DNA from: Nocardia vaccinii NBRC 15922
Lineage (GTDB): Bacteria > Actinomycetota > Actinomycetes > Mycobacteriales > Mycobacteriaceae
Assembly: GCF_001613305.1 (NCBI RefSeq)
Contig: NZ_BDCC01000033.1
Span: 124,001-188,000, forward strand
Reading direction: 5' to 3'
DNA: 64,000 nucleotides
The stretch's first letter is position 1. Each line of letters begins with the position of its first letter. The translations under genes were made by a program, and so were the position numbers. Below are positions 8,419-16,172 of this stretch, piece by piece. The notes beneath the pieces are model-generated. The model saw only the letters and a list, made by a program, of their open reading frames with translations, was not told the DNA's origin and ran no database searches.

Positions 8419-9354
8419 TCAGTTCCCGGGCACACCGCGGGCGAATTCGATCAGCGCGGTGCTGACCTCGTCGGCGCGTTCCTGCTGGATCCAGTGCCCC
8501 GCGCCGTCGAGCAGCAGGGTGCCGCGCAGGTCGGTCAGTACGGCATCCATCTTGGCGAGTGGAGTAAAACGGAGCACCGCGTCGTCCGCGCCCGAGATGA
8601 AGTAGGCGGGCGCGGTGATCTTCGCTCCGGCCAGGTCGGCGGACAGTTCCCAGTCGCGGTCGAGGTTGCGGTAGTAGTTGAGCCCGCCGGTGAAGCCGGT
8701 CGTGGTGAACGCGTCGATGTAATACCGCAGTTCGGCCTCGGAAAGCCATTTCGGCGGCTGTTGATTCGCGTTGTCGCCGGTCAGGTCCTCGGCGCTGACC
8801 ACCTCGTCGCACAGGAGGGTGCGCCGCACATCGGCGGCCAGGGCCGCATCCGCGACGCCCGGCTCCTGGAACCAGCACATGTAGAAGTTCTCGCCCAACC
8901 GTGAGCGGAAGATCGAGATCGGTGGCGCCTTGGGGCGGGGCGCGACCGGGACGCTCAGGCCGGCCACCGCCCGCACCCGATCCGGATGCCGCAGCGCGGT
9001 CTGCCATACGACCGAGGCGCCCCAGTCGTGTCCGATGAAGATCGCGTCCCGCGCGCCGACCGCGTCGAGCAGGCCGACGAGGTCGCCGCAGAGGGTCTTC
9101 ATCGCGTAGTCCTCGATCCGATCCGGCCGCGAACTGCCGCCGTAACCGCGCATATCCGGGGTCAGCGTGCGGAACCCGGCCTCGGCGAAGGCGAAGACCT
9201 GGTGCCGCCAGGAGAATCCGAGTTCGGGGAAGCCGTGGCAGAAGACCACCAGCGGCCCTTCGCCGTGTTCGACGACTCGGAGCTCGATCCCGTTCACCGC
9301 GACCTGCCTGCTGCCCAGCGCCGCCCAGTCCGCTACCGGAGCCCGTGTACTCAC
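8419..9354 (-). CDS. Epoxide hydrolase-type alpha/beta hydrolase
   Basis: The 311-residue protein shows the soluble epoxide hydrolase motifs. These are the oxyanion HGFPE, the nucleophile elbow IGHDWGAS (nucleophilic Asp), cap-domain tyrosines (ENFYMCWFQEPG; LNYYRNLDRDW), an acid near ISGADDAV, and the catalytic His in LDGAGHWIQQERADE. It would open epoxides to diols through an Asp-ester intermediate in the cytoplasm. GTG 9354 is taken as start because GTG 9366, also in frame, touches the GAGG ribosome site. The acyl-CoA dehydrogenase gene follows. Upstream, AGTTGA/TCAACT arms 8 bp apart (about 9422-9441) may be an operator. Confidence 0.9.
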   Translation of the reverse strand: MSTRAPVADWAALGSRQVAVNGIELRVVEHGEGPLVVFCHGFPELGFSWRHQVFAFAEAGFRTLTPDMRGYGGSSRPDRIEDYAMKTLCGDLVGLLDAVGARDAIFIGHDWGASVVWQTALRHPDRVRAVAGLSVPVAPRPKAPPISIFRSRLGENFYMCWFQEPGVADAALAADVRRTLLCDEVVSAEDLTGDNANQQPPKWLSEAELRYYIDAFTTTGFTGGLNYYRNLDRDWELSADLAGAKITAPAYFISGADDAVLRFTPLAKMDAVLTDLRGTLLLDGAGHWIQQERADEVSTALIEFARGVPGN

Positions 9355-9508
9355 TTCTCGCGCCACCTCGCCTGCCGAGTGTCTGCACCGCGGTCGCGGT
9401 ACTCGTTACGGTATCAAAGTTGACGCCGGATTCAACTATGGTCCGTAAAGAGTTGGTGTACAGCAGTTTTGAACAAGGTGAATTTGCGATTGGGCCGTGA
9501 GGCGGAAC

Positions 9509-10015
9509 TCACGACCGGCCGTCCGGCGCGCTGTCCCGGCGCTGGGTCGAGCGTGCGCACACCGCCGCGGCCACCTCGTCGGCGGCCGACCGGATGCGGT
9601 CGCCGTAGGGGTCCGCGCCGAGCGCGTCGAAATATCCGCGGGCCGCCTCGAGGTGCTGATCCGCGGCTTCGAAGGAACCGAGGCGGCGGAGATTGTCGGC
9701 GAGATTCAGGTGCAGGGAGGGGTAGAAGCCGCGTACCCGCAGAGTCGGGTGGTGCCGCCGGGTTCGCTCGTCGGTGAGCGCTCCGGCCGCGTCGAGTGCC
9801 CGGACGTCCCAGATCAGCGCCTGTGCGGCGTCGTCGTACAGGTCGGCGAGGTAGTGCGCGAGGGTGCACCGGTGCAGTGGGTCGCCGAGCGGGCCGAGCG
9901 TGTCCCAGAGGTCGAGAAGTGTGTCACGAGCCGCGTCGGGATCGCCGGCGTGGCCGTATTGCACGGCGACGGTGATCGCGGTCATGGTGTCGTCGGGTCC
10001 GGCGGTGGGGTTCAC
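9509..10015 (-). CDS. TPR-type protein coupled to the MerR-clamp gene
   Basis: The 168-residue protein is almost entirely helical, with tetratricopeptide-like pairs (AVQYGHAGDPDAARDTLLDL, HRCTLAHYLADLYDDAAQAL and SLHLNLADNLRRLGSFEAAD). TPRs form peptide- or protein-binding superhelices. The GTG start at 10013-10015 overlaps the stop of the MerR-clamp gene (GTGA), so the two are translationally coupled and probably act together. No enzyme motif, signal peptide or membrane segment is visible. A partner or adaptor role for the upstream regulator is inference. Confidence 0.8.
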   Translation of the reverse strand: MNPTAGPDDTMTAITVAVQYGHAGDPDAARDTLLDLWDTLGPLGDPLHRCTLAHYLADLYDDAAQALIWDVRALDAAGALTDERTRRHHPTLRVRGFYPSLHLNLADNLRRLGSFEAADQHLEAARGYFDALGADPYGDRIRSAADEVAAAVCARSTQRRDSAPDGRS

Positions 10016-11100
10016 GGATGGTCCTTTCTTCGGGTGGGCATGGCGAGGGTGGTGAGACCTCCGGCGGCGGCCGAGCGGATGACGACCGGCTGGTCCGGCG
10101 CTGCGATATCGAGCATGATTTCCGGGCCGACGGCCGTGCGCAGCGCGGGGGAGAGGGTGGTGGGATCGAAGGCCAGTGTGGTTCGTATTCCTTCGACGGA
10201 CGCGGAAATTCGATGTTCCGGTCCGTTCGGCCCGGTCGAGGTGCGCAGTGCGCCGGCATCGATCGCGCAGTGCAGGGTTCGCGTCCCGGCCTGTTCGACG
10301 GCCTCGCGGAGCAGATCGCGATCCACCACCACGCGGGTGCGCGCCGAGGGCAGTTCGGTGAGCATGCGTCGATAGTCCGGATACGACTCTGTGATTGCCG
10401 GACAACGGATTTCGGTGCCGGCCAGCACCAGGGCCGCCGCGGAAGAGGAGATCGGCAGCTGTTCCCGCTCGCGCAGCCGGGCGGTCAGCGCGGCCAGGTC
10501 CCGAGCCGGTACGACCAGCGACCAGGGGTGCGCCGCGGCTCGCAGCGGAACCAGCGATCGCGTGGTGAGTCGATAACGATCGGTCGCGGTCAATACCACC
10601 GAGTCGCCGTCGGACTCGACGAGAATCCCGGTGAGCACCGCGATCGCGGTGTCCCGCGCGACCGCCGGCCGGACCTGCTCGATCGCCTCGGCGAACTCGT
10701 TTCCACGGACCACGACGAGGTGCGGATCCGATTCGGCTCGCAGCGCGTCCTTGATGGCCTCGACCGCCGCGGCTGCCTCGCGAGCGCGCCGCTCGAGCCC
10801 CGCGACATGTTCGTCCAGCAGCCGCCCCCCGGCCTCGGCGTCACCCGCCAGTACCGCGGCGACGGCATCGAGCGGCATCCCGATCTCCCGCAGTCGCCGA
10901 ATGATCACCGCCCGCTGACGCTGTCCCTGGGTGTAGTACCGATACCCGCTGGAAGAATCCACCCGTGCCGGCGGCAGCAACCCGCAGTCGTCGTAGAACC
11001 GCAGCGCCGTCGCCGTCAGTCCACTCGCACGAGCCAACACCCCGATCGTGACGAACTCGTCCGGCTCGTCCTGGAAATCCGATTCGGTCACGTGGGCCAT
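10012..11100 (-). CDS. MerR regulator fused to DNA sliding-clamp (DnaN-like) domains
   Basis: The 362-residue protein (from ATG 11100) starts with a MerR winged helix at about 16-85 (TIGVLARASGLTATALRFYD, then GYRYYTQGQRQRAVIIRRLR). A helix of about 40 residues follows (LLDEHVAGLERRAREAAAAV). Residues 130-355 resemble domains II and III of the DNA polymerase III beta clamp: LTATDRYRLTTRSLV at 170-184, YPDYRRMLTELP at 240-251, and a C-terminal TLAFDPTTLSPAL ... GLTTLAMPTR resembling the DnaN ending. Clamp domain I is missing. The gene lies in the same transcript as a TPR protein. A MerR-type promoter overlaps the start, so a leaderless GTG at 11091 (359 residues) is an alternative. What the clamp part does is unknown. 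Confidence 0.85.
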   Translation of the reverse strand: MAHVTESDFQDEPDEFVTIGVLARASGLTATALRFYDDCGLLPPARVDSSSGYRYYTQGQRQRAVIIRRLREIGMPLDAVAAVLAGDAEAGGRLLDEHVAGLERRAREAAAAVEAIKDALRAESDPHLVVVRGNEFAEAIEQVRPAVARDTAIAVLTGILVESDGDSVVLTATDRYRLTTRSLVPLRAAAHPWSLVVPARDLAALTARLREREQLPISSSAAALVLAGTEIRCPAITESYPDYRRMLTELPSARTRVVVDRDLLREAVEQAGTRTLHCAIDAGALRTSTGPNGPEHRISASVEGIRTTLAFDPTTLSPALRTAVGPEIMLDIAAPDQPVVIRSAAAGGLTTLAMPTRRKDHP

Positions 11101-11129
11101 CATGGAGCCTCGGGTAACCCGAAGGTCAA
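11091..11129 (-). promoter_or_regulatory. MerR-type promoter and operator of the MerR-clamp gene
   Basis: On the minus strand TTGACC (11129-11124) is followed by a 19-bp spacer and CATGAT (11104-11099). The spacer contains the near-perfect dyad CTTCGGGTTACCCGAGG. A 19-bp spacer carrying the operator is the hallmark of MerR-activated promoters. The -10 hexamer covers the ATG codons at 11103 and 11100, placing the predicted transcript start at about 11092-11091, next to the in-frame GTG at 11091. Autoregulation and leaderless translation are inferred. Confidence 0.6.
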
Positions 11130-11358
11130 GCTTTACGCCCCCGCGGGTGGGTCGAGCCGGAGGGGCGTTCGAGTCCCGCCGAACGGCTCCCGCTGACCGC
11201 CGAGATCGGCCGAGCCCGCGGAACGTCCGATCGCGGGTTTGCTGGGAACCGCCTGTCAGTTGGCCTGGAGTTCGGGCAGAGAAGGGTTGCAACCATTGTG
11301 ACTCCTCTTGCGCGGCTGTACTTTTCGGGAGTCTCCAGACAATCGAAAGGTCGCCCTC

Positions 11359-11454
11359 ATGCTTCTCGCTCTCATCATCGCCGGACTCAGCGCCACTGGC
11401 AGCGCGGCCGCCGGCATCCTCGGCAGTGCGGCCACGTACGCGGGCAACATCTGA
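11359..11454 (+). CDS. 31-residue hydrophobic peptide
   Basis: ATG 11359 to TGA 11454 encodes 31 residues starting MLLALIIAGLSATGSAAAG and ending TYAGNI, with a GAAAGG ribosome site about 9 bases upstream. The first two thirds form one small-residue-rich hydrophobic helix with no charged residues. A very strong terminator follows at 11501-11550, so this looks like a self-contained monocistronic unit. It could be a small membrane peptide, a regulatory partner or a type I toxin-like peptide. I do not recognise a family. It is too short for statistical confidence. Confidence 0.5.
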   Translation: MLLALIIAGLSATGSAAAGILGSAATYAGNI

Positions 11455-11500
11455 CCCCTTCCGCTACGAGCCGTCCGGTATTCCGTGGGCCGGCGCCGGT

Positions 11501-11550
11501 CGGCGAACGCCCGGCCGGATCGTGAATCCGATCCGGCCGGGCGTTCGCCG
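11501..11550 (+). terminator. Intrinsic terminator with a perfect 21-bp stem
   Basis: Arms 11501-11521 and 11530-11550 are perfectly complementary (starting CGGCGAACGCCCGG on the left) around the 8-nt loop GTGAATCC, and TTGTGTG follows. It ends the small-peptide transcript and insulates the ceramidase gene. Its length and perfection are exceptional for this window. Confidence 0.85.
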
Positions 11551-11743
11551 TTGTGTGCGAAGGCATTTCCGGTATGTTTACCGGTCCGATCGGCGTATTT
11601 CCATCGATGACGTACCGAGCGGCCAGCGTACTGGACGATTGACCAGTACGCTGCGACGAACAGGAATCGGCATGGTGTGGAACACGGTGCCACCGAGATG
11701 CGCCGGATGTCACTTCCGCGCGTCACGACACCAAGGAGTCTCG

Positions 11744-13804
11744 GTGACAGTCTCGCGGCGATCGGTATTGGCCGGTACGGCGGCCGTTGCGGTGGCGGCG
11801 GGTATGTCCGCGGCGAATCCCGCGACCGCGCGGCCGCCACATCCGGCGGACGGTCAGGGGTACCTGATCGGATGTGGGATCGGGGATATCACCGGCGCGC
11901 CCGCGGGTCAGGGCATGATGGGCTACTCCGAGGCCGATCAGGTCGCCACCGGACTGCTCACGCGATGTTGGGCGCGCGCGTACATCGTCGTGGACCGGGA
12001 CAGCGGGGATCGCATCGCCTTCGTCACCACCGACAACGCATGCCTGTTCCAGTCGGTACAGCTCGAGGTGCTGCGGCGGCTGGCCGGGCGATTCGGCGAT
12101 CTGTACACCGAGCGCAACGTCGGCATCAACGCCACGCACAACCACAATTCGTGCGGCGGGACCGCCCGCGAATACGCGTATTCCCTTGCCGCGTACGGAT
12201 TTCAGCAGAACTCGTTCGAGGCCGAGGTGAACGGGATCATCACCGCGATCGTGCAGGCGCACGAGCGGTTGGCGCCCGGCACGATCATGCTCGGGCACGG
12301 CGAACTCCACGACGCCAGCGCCAACCGCTCTCGGGTCGCCTTCGAACTCGACCCGCCGTCGGACAAGGCCGTATTCCCCAACGCGATCGACCCCGCGGTG
12401 ACGGTGTTGCGGCTGCGTCAGGGCGGCCGGGATGTCGGCGCGATCACCTGGTTCGCCACCCACGGCACCTCACTGACCGACCGCAATACGCTCATCTCCA
12501 CCGACAACAAGGGCTATGCCAGCTATCGCTGGGAACACGACGAGATGGGGGTGCGGCACGGCGACGGGCAGCCCCGCTTCCTGGCTGCATTCGCGCAGAC
12601 GAACGCCGGTGATATGACCCCCAATCTGAACTGCATCCCCATGCATCCGTCCGGGCCGACCGAGAACAACCGGCTCAACTGCACGATCATCGGCGAACGG
12701 CAATATCAGGCCGGACGCGCGGCCTTCGCCTCCGCACGCCCCATGAGCCGCGGCGGTGTGGACGCGGTGGCGCACTACGTGAACATGGCCGATATCGCCG
12801 TCGACGGCTCCTACAGCCCCGATGGCAAACCGGCCCGCACCGCACCGGCGATGATGGGCGCATCGGCCGTGGCGACCAGCGAGGAGGACAACTGGAACAG
12901 CCAGCTGTCGTTCCTGCGGGAGGGTGATACCAACCCGATGGTCGCCGCGCTCGGCGGCATCGATGCTCCGATCGAACAGTGGATGCGAGATATGCAGGCG
13001 CCCAAGCTGATCGCCGCTCCGCTCGGCATTCTGCCGCCGCGGCCGTGGAATCCGCAGGTGCTGATGCTCCAGATCATCCGCGTCGGTGACCTGGTATTGG
13101 CCTGCGGCCCAGCGGAATACACCATCGTGGCCGGACTGCGGATCCGGCGGCTGGTTGCCGACGCGCTCGGCGCGCCGCTCGAGAACGTACTGATGCAGGG
13201 TTACGCCAACGGCTACAGCCAATATGTGACCACACCCGAGGAGTATGTCTCCCAGCAGTACGAGGGCGGGGAGACCCAGTTCGGCCGCTGGACGCTGCCG
13301 GCCTACATGCAGGAATTCGACCGGCTGGCACGGGCTCTGACCGCCCGCACCGATCTCGGCCGGGGCCCGGCGCCGCTGGACTGGACCTCCGGACCGCAGC
13401 CGAATCTCCTGCCGCCGGTTCCGCCGGACGTACCCGTCGCCGGGTACGCGTTCGGCGATGTGCTGACTCAGCCGTCGGACGTCGTTGCGGGACAGACCGT
13501 CACGGCCGAATTCTGCGGCGCGCACCTGAACAACGACTTCCACACCGGCGGAACATATTTCGAGATCCAGCGCGCGAACGGCGCCGACTGGCAGCGAGTT
13601 CGGGACGACAACGATTGGTGCACCGAACTGCATTGGCGACGTCCGGACGGCCAGCCCGCGGCGTCGATCGTCCGCATCCGATGGACCGTCCCGCACGGCA
13701 CCCGCGCGGGACGTCACCGCATCCGCTACATCGGCGACTCCCGCGACGCCGCGGGCAAGCGCGCCCGATTCACCGGCACGTCAGCGGAATTCACCGTCGT
13801 GTAG
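11744..13804 (+). CDS. Neutral/alkaline ceramidase, Tat-exported
   Basis: The 686-residue protein belongs to the neutral ceramidase family, which hydrolyses ceramide N-acyl bonds outside the cell. GTG 11744 has AAGGAG 5 bases upstream and starts a Tat-type signal peptide (SRRSVLAGTAAVAVAAG; cleavage near ATARP). Zinc ligands can be placed at His132/His134 (THNHNSCGG), His240 (FATHGTSL), Glu458 (GPAEYT) and a Tyr in the conserved segment NGYSQYVTTPEEYVSQQYEG. The C-terminal immunoglobulin-like domain is present. The catalytic motif reads AGDMTPN with Thr292, where the characterised family has Ser (GDVSPN). Expression appears independent. Substrates could be environmental sphingolipids or host ceramide. 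Confidence 0.93.
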   Translation: MTVSRRSVLAGTAAVAVAAGMSAANPATARPPHPADGQGYLIGCGIGDITGAPAGQGMMGYSEADQVATGLLTRCWARAYIVVDRDSGDRIAFVTTDNACLFQSVQLEVLRRLAGRFGDLYTERNVGINATHNHNSCGGTAREYAYSLAAYGFQQNSFEAEVNGIITAIVQAHERLAPGTIMLGHGELHDASANRSRVAFELDPPSDKAVFPNAIDPAVTVLRLRQGGRDVGAITWFATHGTSLTDRNTLISTDNKGYASYRWEHDEMGVRHGDGQPRFLAAFAQTNAGDMTPNLNCIPMHPSGPTENNRLNCTIIGERQYQAGRAAFASARPMSRGGVDAVAHYVNMADIAVDGSYSPDGKPARTAPAMMGASAVATSEEDNWNSQLSFLREGDTNPMVAALGGIDAPIEQWMRDMQAPKLIAAPLGILPPRPWNPQVLMLQIIRVGDLVLACGPAEYTIVAGLRIRRLVADALGAPLENVLMQGYANGYSQYVTTPEEYVSQQYEGGETQFGRWTLPAYMQEFDRLARALTARTDLGRGPAPLDWTSGPQPNLLPPVPPDVPVAGYAFGDVLTQPSDVVAGQTVTAEFCGAHLNNDFHTGGTYFEIQRANGADWQRVRDDNDWCTELHWRRPDGQPAASIVRIRWTVPHGTRAGRHRIRYIGDSRDAAGKRARFTGTSAEFTVV

Positions 13805-13830
13805 CACGCCTTCCGGGGCATCTCGGCGGG

Positions 13831-13904
13831 CTGGGAGACGTAGTCCTCGGGTGTTGTCACATACGCGCCCGCGTACGCACACCCCTCGAGCAACGGACGT
13901 CCGG
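13831..13904 (-). pseudogene. Chimeric remnant of a DoxX gene and a ceramidase segment
   Basis: The stretch 13864-13904 matches 2407-2447 of the DoxX gene at 36 of 41 bases and on the minus strand still encodes GRPLLEGCAYAGAY. It runs directly into 13831-13863, whose complement (TATGTGACAACACCCGAGGA...) matches the ceramidase coding sequence at about 13223-13255 and encodes YVTTPEDYVSQ. Neither part is a complete gene. The junction suggests recombination debris between the ceramidase and the next TetR gene. The rest of the 13805-14028 gap shows nothing else I can name. Confidence 0.6.
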
Positions 13905-14028
13905 CGCGGTCGGCTTCCCGGCGCGTCGGCGCAGTGCCGTCGCCCGGTCGGCAGGATCTGGTCGGGTCGCCGGATCCGGTTGCGAGGTGGGCTGCGCCCC
14001 GAGCGGTGTCACGGGGTCTCGCCGCGCG

Positions 14029-14664
14029 TCACACGGACGGAGAATGCGGCTGTGTCGAAGGGGCGGGCGCGGTGTCCTGGTCCCGTAGCGCGATCTCGAG
14101 TTGAGCGCTCATGGCGTGACCGGCCGCGTGCAGCGGTTCGGTGGAGCGGAGTGTGCGGCTCAGGATGAACGCTCCCTCCAACGCGCTGAGCATGGCCAGT
14201 ATCAGCCGGCGCGCCGGCTCGGGCCGCAGTCCGCGGCCCGCGAGGTAGTCGGCGCCCTGCTCGATCCAGGATTCGATGACCTCCGCGGCCACCTCGCGCA
14301 GCGCGGGTTGGCTGTCGGCGATCTCCCCGGCGACGGTGCCGACCGGGCACATGTTCATCCATCCGGACTGCTCCATATCCACTGCCGCGGCGGCGAATGC
14401 GGCCGGAATCGCCTCGCGCAGATCCTCGTACGGATCCATCAGCAGCGGTAGCAGCTGTATGTAGGCCGCACCGCTGGTGCGCAACGCCTCCCCGGCGATC
14501 TGCTGTTTGCCCTCGGGGAAGTGGTGGTACAGGGATCCGATCGGCGCACCGGCCGCGACGGTGAGTTCCTTGACGGTGGTCGCGCCGTACCCCTGACGAC
14601 GCATCAGCTCGGTCGCGGCGGTGAGGATGCGTTCGCGGGTGTTGGTTGACATGTTCTCCGCCAT
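14029..14664 (-). CDS. TetR-family regulator (LmrA/YxaF-like)
   Basis: The 211-residue protein has a TetR head (TRERILTAATELMRRQGYGA, then AAGAPIGSLYHHFPEGKQQI). Its C-terminal pattern (MNMCPVGTVAGEIADSQPAL) is typical of the LmrA/YxaF group. It diverges from the alpha/beta hydrolase at 14722. A 36-bp palindrome (14672-14707) lies between the two starts, so it probably represses itself and the hydrolase. ATG 14652 is an alternative start. Confidence 0.92.
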   Translation of the reverse strand: MAENMSTNTRERILTAATELMRRQGYGATTVKELTVAAGAPIGSLYHHFPEGKQQIAGEALRTSGAAYIQLLPLLMDPYEDLREAIPAAFAAAAVDMEQSGWMNMCPVGTVAGEIADSQPALREVAAEVIESWIEQGADYLAGRGLRPEPARRLILAMLSALEGAFILSRTLRSTEPLHAAGHAMSAQLEIALRDQDTAPAPSTQPHSPSV

Positions 14665-14671
14665 ACCACCA

Positions 14672-14707
14672 CACTAGAACATGTGCTCTAGAGCAACTGT
14701 TCTAGTG
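14672..14707. promoter_or_regulatory. 36-bp TetR-type operator
   Basis: CACTAGAACA (14672-14681) and TGTTCTAGTG (14698-14707) are perfect inverted arms sharing their exact centre with the inner palindrome GCTCTAGAGC (14685-14694). Sixteen of eighteen pairs match. It fills the space between a TetR gene and its divergent neighbour, as expected for a site bound by two dimers. Confidence 0.85.
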
Positions 14708-14721
14708 AAGGGACGGATCGG

Positions 14722-15555
14722 ATGCGGGTAGTCGAGATCGCCGCGGGCAGGGTGCACTACGTCGAAGAGGGGCAGGGGCCTCCGGTGGTGCTGCTGCACG
14801 GGGTTCTGATGAACCAAACCCAGTGGGATCGGGTGCTTCCGCTGCTGCCGGAGGGGTTTCGGTACATCCGCCCGGCACTGCCGCTCGGCGCTCATCCCGA
14901 ACCCATGCGCGCGGACGCGGATCTGAGCATGCGCGGCCTGAACCAGGTCATCGCCGATTTTCTGGAGGCACTGGACCTGCGCGGGGTGACCCTGGTGCAC
15001 ACCGACTGGGGCGGCGGGCTGTTCCTGACCGCATACGGTCTCGACGAGCGCGTCTCCCGGCTCATCATCATGCCCTGTGAGGCATTCGACAATTTCCCGC
15101 CCGGACTGCCGGGCAAGATGACCGTCGTCGCGGTCTACGCACCGGGCGGGCTCGCGCTCGCGCTGCGTCAGTTGCGGATCGCCCCGCTGCGGCGGCTGCC
15201 GATGATGCTCGGCTGGATGGCGCGTCATCCGCTGCCGGACGATCTGGTGCGCGGCTGGACCGAACCGGGGCTGCGCAATCCACGAATTCGCCGGGACCTG
15301 CGCAAATATGGAAAATCCCTGCCGCCGCGCGTCGAGTTGATCGCCGCCACCGAGGCGTTGCGCGATTTCGCCGGCGAGGCGCTGGTGCTGTGGTCCTCGG
15401 CGGGTAAGGTGATGCCGCGCGAGCACGGTCCCCGCTTGGCGCGCCTCTTTCCCGAAGGGCGGCTCCGCGAGATCGACGACGCCTATGTGCTGTCCATGAT
15501 CGACCAACCCGCCGCTGTCGCAGGTGCGATGAGCGAATTCCTCACCCGCACATGA
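14722..15555 (+). CDS. Alpha/beta hydrolase, haloalkane dehalogenase/epoxide hydrolase-like, altered triad
   Basis: The 277-residue protein has the oxyanion segment VVLLHGVLMNQTQWDRVLP and the nucleophile elbow LVHTDWGGGLF (nucleophilic Asp). Where the catalytic His of the dehalogenase/epoxide hydrolase group is expected it has EIDDAYVLSMIDQPAAVAG, with Tyr in place of the usual His. Either another His serves or the enzyme does a different reaction. The start follows GAAGGGACGG. It is controlled by the divergent TetR gene through the 36-bp operator. Confidence 0.82.
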   Translation: MRVVEIAAGRVHYVEEGQGPPVVLLHGVLMNQTQWDRVLPLLPEGFRYIRPALPLGAHPEPMRADADLSMRGLNQVIADFLEALDLRGVTLVHTDWGGGLFLTAYGLDERVSRLIIMPCEAFDNFPPGLPGKMTVVAVYAPGGLALALRQLRIAPLRRLPMMLGWMARHPLPDDLVRGWTEPGLRNPRIRRDLRKYGKSLPPRVELIAATEALRDFAGEALVLWSSAGKVMPREHGPRLARLFPEGRLREIDDAYVLSMIDQPAAVAGAMSEFLTRT

Positions 15556-15639
15556 CAGTCGGCACGGCCGCGCCGGAATAAACGGGGCAGCCAACCCGTT
15601 GCACTCTGCGAAATCGCTACGACATCACGGAGGGATACG

Positions 15640-16128
15640 GTGATTCGCGTACTGAGGAACCCGCTGCCCGCCGTGGGTCGCGCGCTCGGGCGTCGTCGGA
15701 CGGTAATGCGGATCGCCCCCCTCATCATCGCACTGGAACGCCTCGTGCGCAGGATCACCCGGGGCCGGCACGGGGTACTGGACGTGGCCGGTCTGCCCTC
15801 CATGGAACTCACCGTTCTCGGGCGCAAATCCGGTGTCCCGCGCACGGTCTCGCTGTTGTACGTGCCCGACGGGCCGGACGACTTCCTGCTGGTCGGTTCC
15901 AATTGGGGTCGGCCGCAACATCCGTCGTGGTCGGCCAATCTGGCCGCCGCCGATCACGCCGAGATTCACAGTCGCGGAGAACGTTTCAAGGTGCGCGTCC
16001 GGCAGTTGCGCGGCGCGGAGCGCGATCGGGCCTGGGAGCGGGCGATCGAGCGTTGGCCGGGCTACGTGATGGAGCAGGGCATGGTCCGCGACCGCCCTTT
16101 CCGGCTTTTCGAACTGACCCGCATCTGA
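15640..16128 (+). CDS. Ddn-like deazaflavin (F420)-dependent nitroreductase family protein
   Basis: The 162-residue protein matches the split-barrel Ddn family of mycobacteria and nocardiae, with ELTVLGRKSGVPRTVSLLYV and the F420-binding motif VGSNWGRPQHPSWSANL. Such proteins use reduced F420 to reduce quinones or other electrophiles. GTG 15640 has GGAGGG 5 bases upstream. Its N-terminal amphipathic arginine-rich stretch suggests membrane association. It lies 84 bp after the hydrolase and may be cotranscribed. Confidence 0.9.
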   Translation: MIRVLRNPLPAVGRALGRRRTVMRIAPLIIALERLVRRITRGRHGVLDVAGLPSMELTVLGRKSGVPRTVSLLYVPDGPDDFLLVGSNWGRPQHPSWSANLAAADHAEIHSRGERFKVRVRQLRGAERDRAWERAIERWPGYVMEQGMVRDRPFRLFELTRI

Positions 16129-16172
16129 TTCGGTGAGCGCGGCCCAGGCTCATCCGCGGCCGACATCGCCGA

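Noticed and set aside
12470..13717. 415-codon minus-strand frame opposite the ceramidase
   Set aside because: The plus strand encodes a full ceramidase with its zinc site; the antisense frame has no motif.
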